Shown here piece by piece: positions 63,743 through 64,000 of a stretch of DNA of 64,000 nucleotides (position 1 is the stretch's first letter; every line of letters begins with the position of its first letter). Under the pieces are notes generated by a model, which worked only from the letters and a program-made list of their open reading frames with translations, made no database searches and was not told where the DNA came from. The translations under genes and the position numbers were made by a program. The stretch is from Shouchella hunanensis (GTDB lineage: Bacteria; Bacillota; Bacilli; Bacillales; Bacillaceae_D). The DNA lies in assembly GCF_028735875.1 (NCBI RefSeq), contig NZ_CP117834.1, positions 1-64,000 on the forward strand. The letters run 5' to 3'.

Positions 63743-64000
63743 TTACGTGAAGTATTCAATTTTCGCTTGTGGGAAAAAGCGATCAATATAGTCAGTTAAC
63801 GTATTACGCAGCTCACCGGCTTGTTCATCTTGGTAGACATATTTCCCTCTACCGTAGCGTCCCCACTTGTATTTGCGTTCTTCCTCTTCCATTTCAAGCT
63901 TTGATTTCGGATAGCGTTTTTGAATAATTCGCTTTGCCGTTTTTGTAAACCGGTGCTGAATCATTTCAAACGTGAGGTCTTTTTTGGCATAAGCAGGTAA
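63743..64000 (-). CDS. splB: Spore photoproduct lyase, C-terminal part
   Basis: The frame is open from the window edge to the stop at 63743 (86 residues visible). The sequence RFTKTAKRIIQKRYPKSKL and RKYKWGRYGRGKYVY matches the C-terminal region of spore photoproduct lyase, a radical-SAM enzyme that repairs spore UV photoproducts on germination. The rest, including the radical-SAM cysteines, is outside the window. The ATG at 63962 is internal and not a start. Confidence 0.85.
   Translation of the reverse strand, partial: LPAYAKKDLTFEMIQHRFTKTAKRIIQKRYPKSKLEMEEEERKYKWGRYGRGKYVYQDEQAGELRNTLTDYIDRFFPQAKIEYFT

Overview
This window reads as core chromosome of a low-GC, endospore-forming Bacillaceae. 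The main evidence is a full spoIIIA operon, spo0A and spoIVB, the end of a spore photoproduct lyase gene, and many genes with clear Bacillus subtilis counterparts. Exported and membrane-anchored proteins (AppA, YkyA, the CopC-like protein, SpoIIIAG) are rich in Asp and Glu. That fits an alkaliphilic or halotolerant member such as the Shouchella/Alkalihalobacillus group, but this is inference. I see no prophage, insertion sequence, CRISPR array or secretion island.

Layout. (1) 1-6.3 kb: an appDFABC oligopeptide ABC transporter, facing a small membrane-anchored protein. (2) 6.4-12.4 kb: the pyruvate dehydrogenase operon pdhABCD behind ykyA. (3) 12.5-16.6 kb, plus strand: a YjcZ-like peptide, peptide deformylase, rpoY-rnjA and an MscS channel. 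(4) 16.6-20.1 kb: ykuS and the acetylated diaminopimelate branch (dapH, an ArgD-like aminotransferase, dapL). (5) 20.1-29.4 kb: a mixed stretch with an AEC carrier, an HD-GYP protein, a second MscS channel, a 58-residue membrane peptide, a CopC-like protein, an AI-2E family protein, tRNA-Val(GAC), csoR-copZ, a HAD phosphatase and tRNA-Arg(CCG). (6) 29.5-38.4 kb: the branched-chain keto acid dehydrogenase operon (bcd-lpdV-bkdAA-bkdAB-bkdB), then brxB, driven by a sigma-54 promoter and BkdR. (7) 38.4-52.4 kb: spo0A, spoIVB, recN, argR, tlyA, dxs, ispA, xseB, xseA, nusB, yqhY, accC, accB. (8) 52.5-64 kb: spoIIIAA-AH, aroK, efp, an M24 peptidase, yqhR, yqhP, yqhO, mntR and splB (cut by the window edge).

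How the genes work together. The window couples central carbon supply (acetyl-CoA from PDH, branched acyl-CoA primers from BKD, malonyl-CoA from AccBC) with isoprenoid precursors, cell-wall diaminopimelate and sporulation control. Several blocks (app, pdh, dap, bkd, spoIIIA) are, from memory, far apart in B. subtilis but lie side by side here.

Most of the content is conventional. The points most worth a second look are: an apparent AUU start codon for spoIIIAD; a class-III (ArgD-like) aminotransferase in place of PatA in the DAP operon; a bkd operon without ptb and buk; a 26-codon reading frame overlapping the start of an unknown membrane protein next to spo0A; the sigma-54/BkdR control region; local loss of folD and aroQ; and strong hairpins inside operons. 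I found no clear undescribed multi-gene system.
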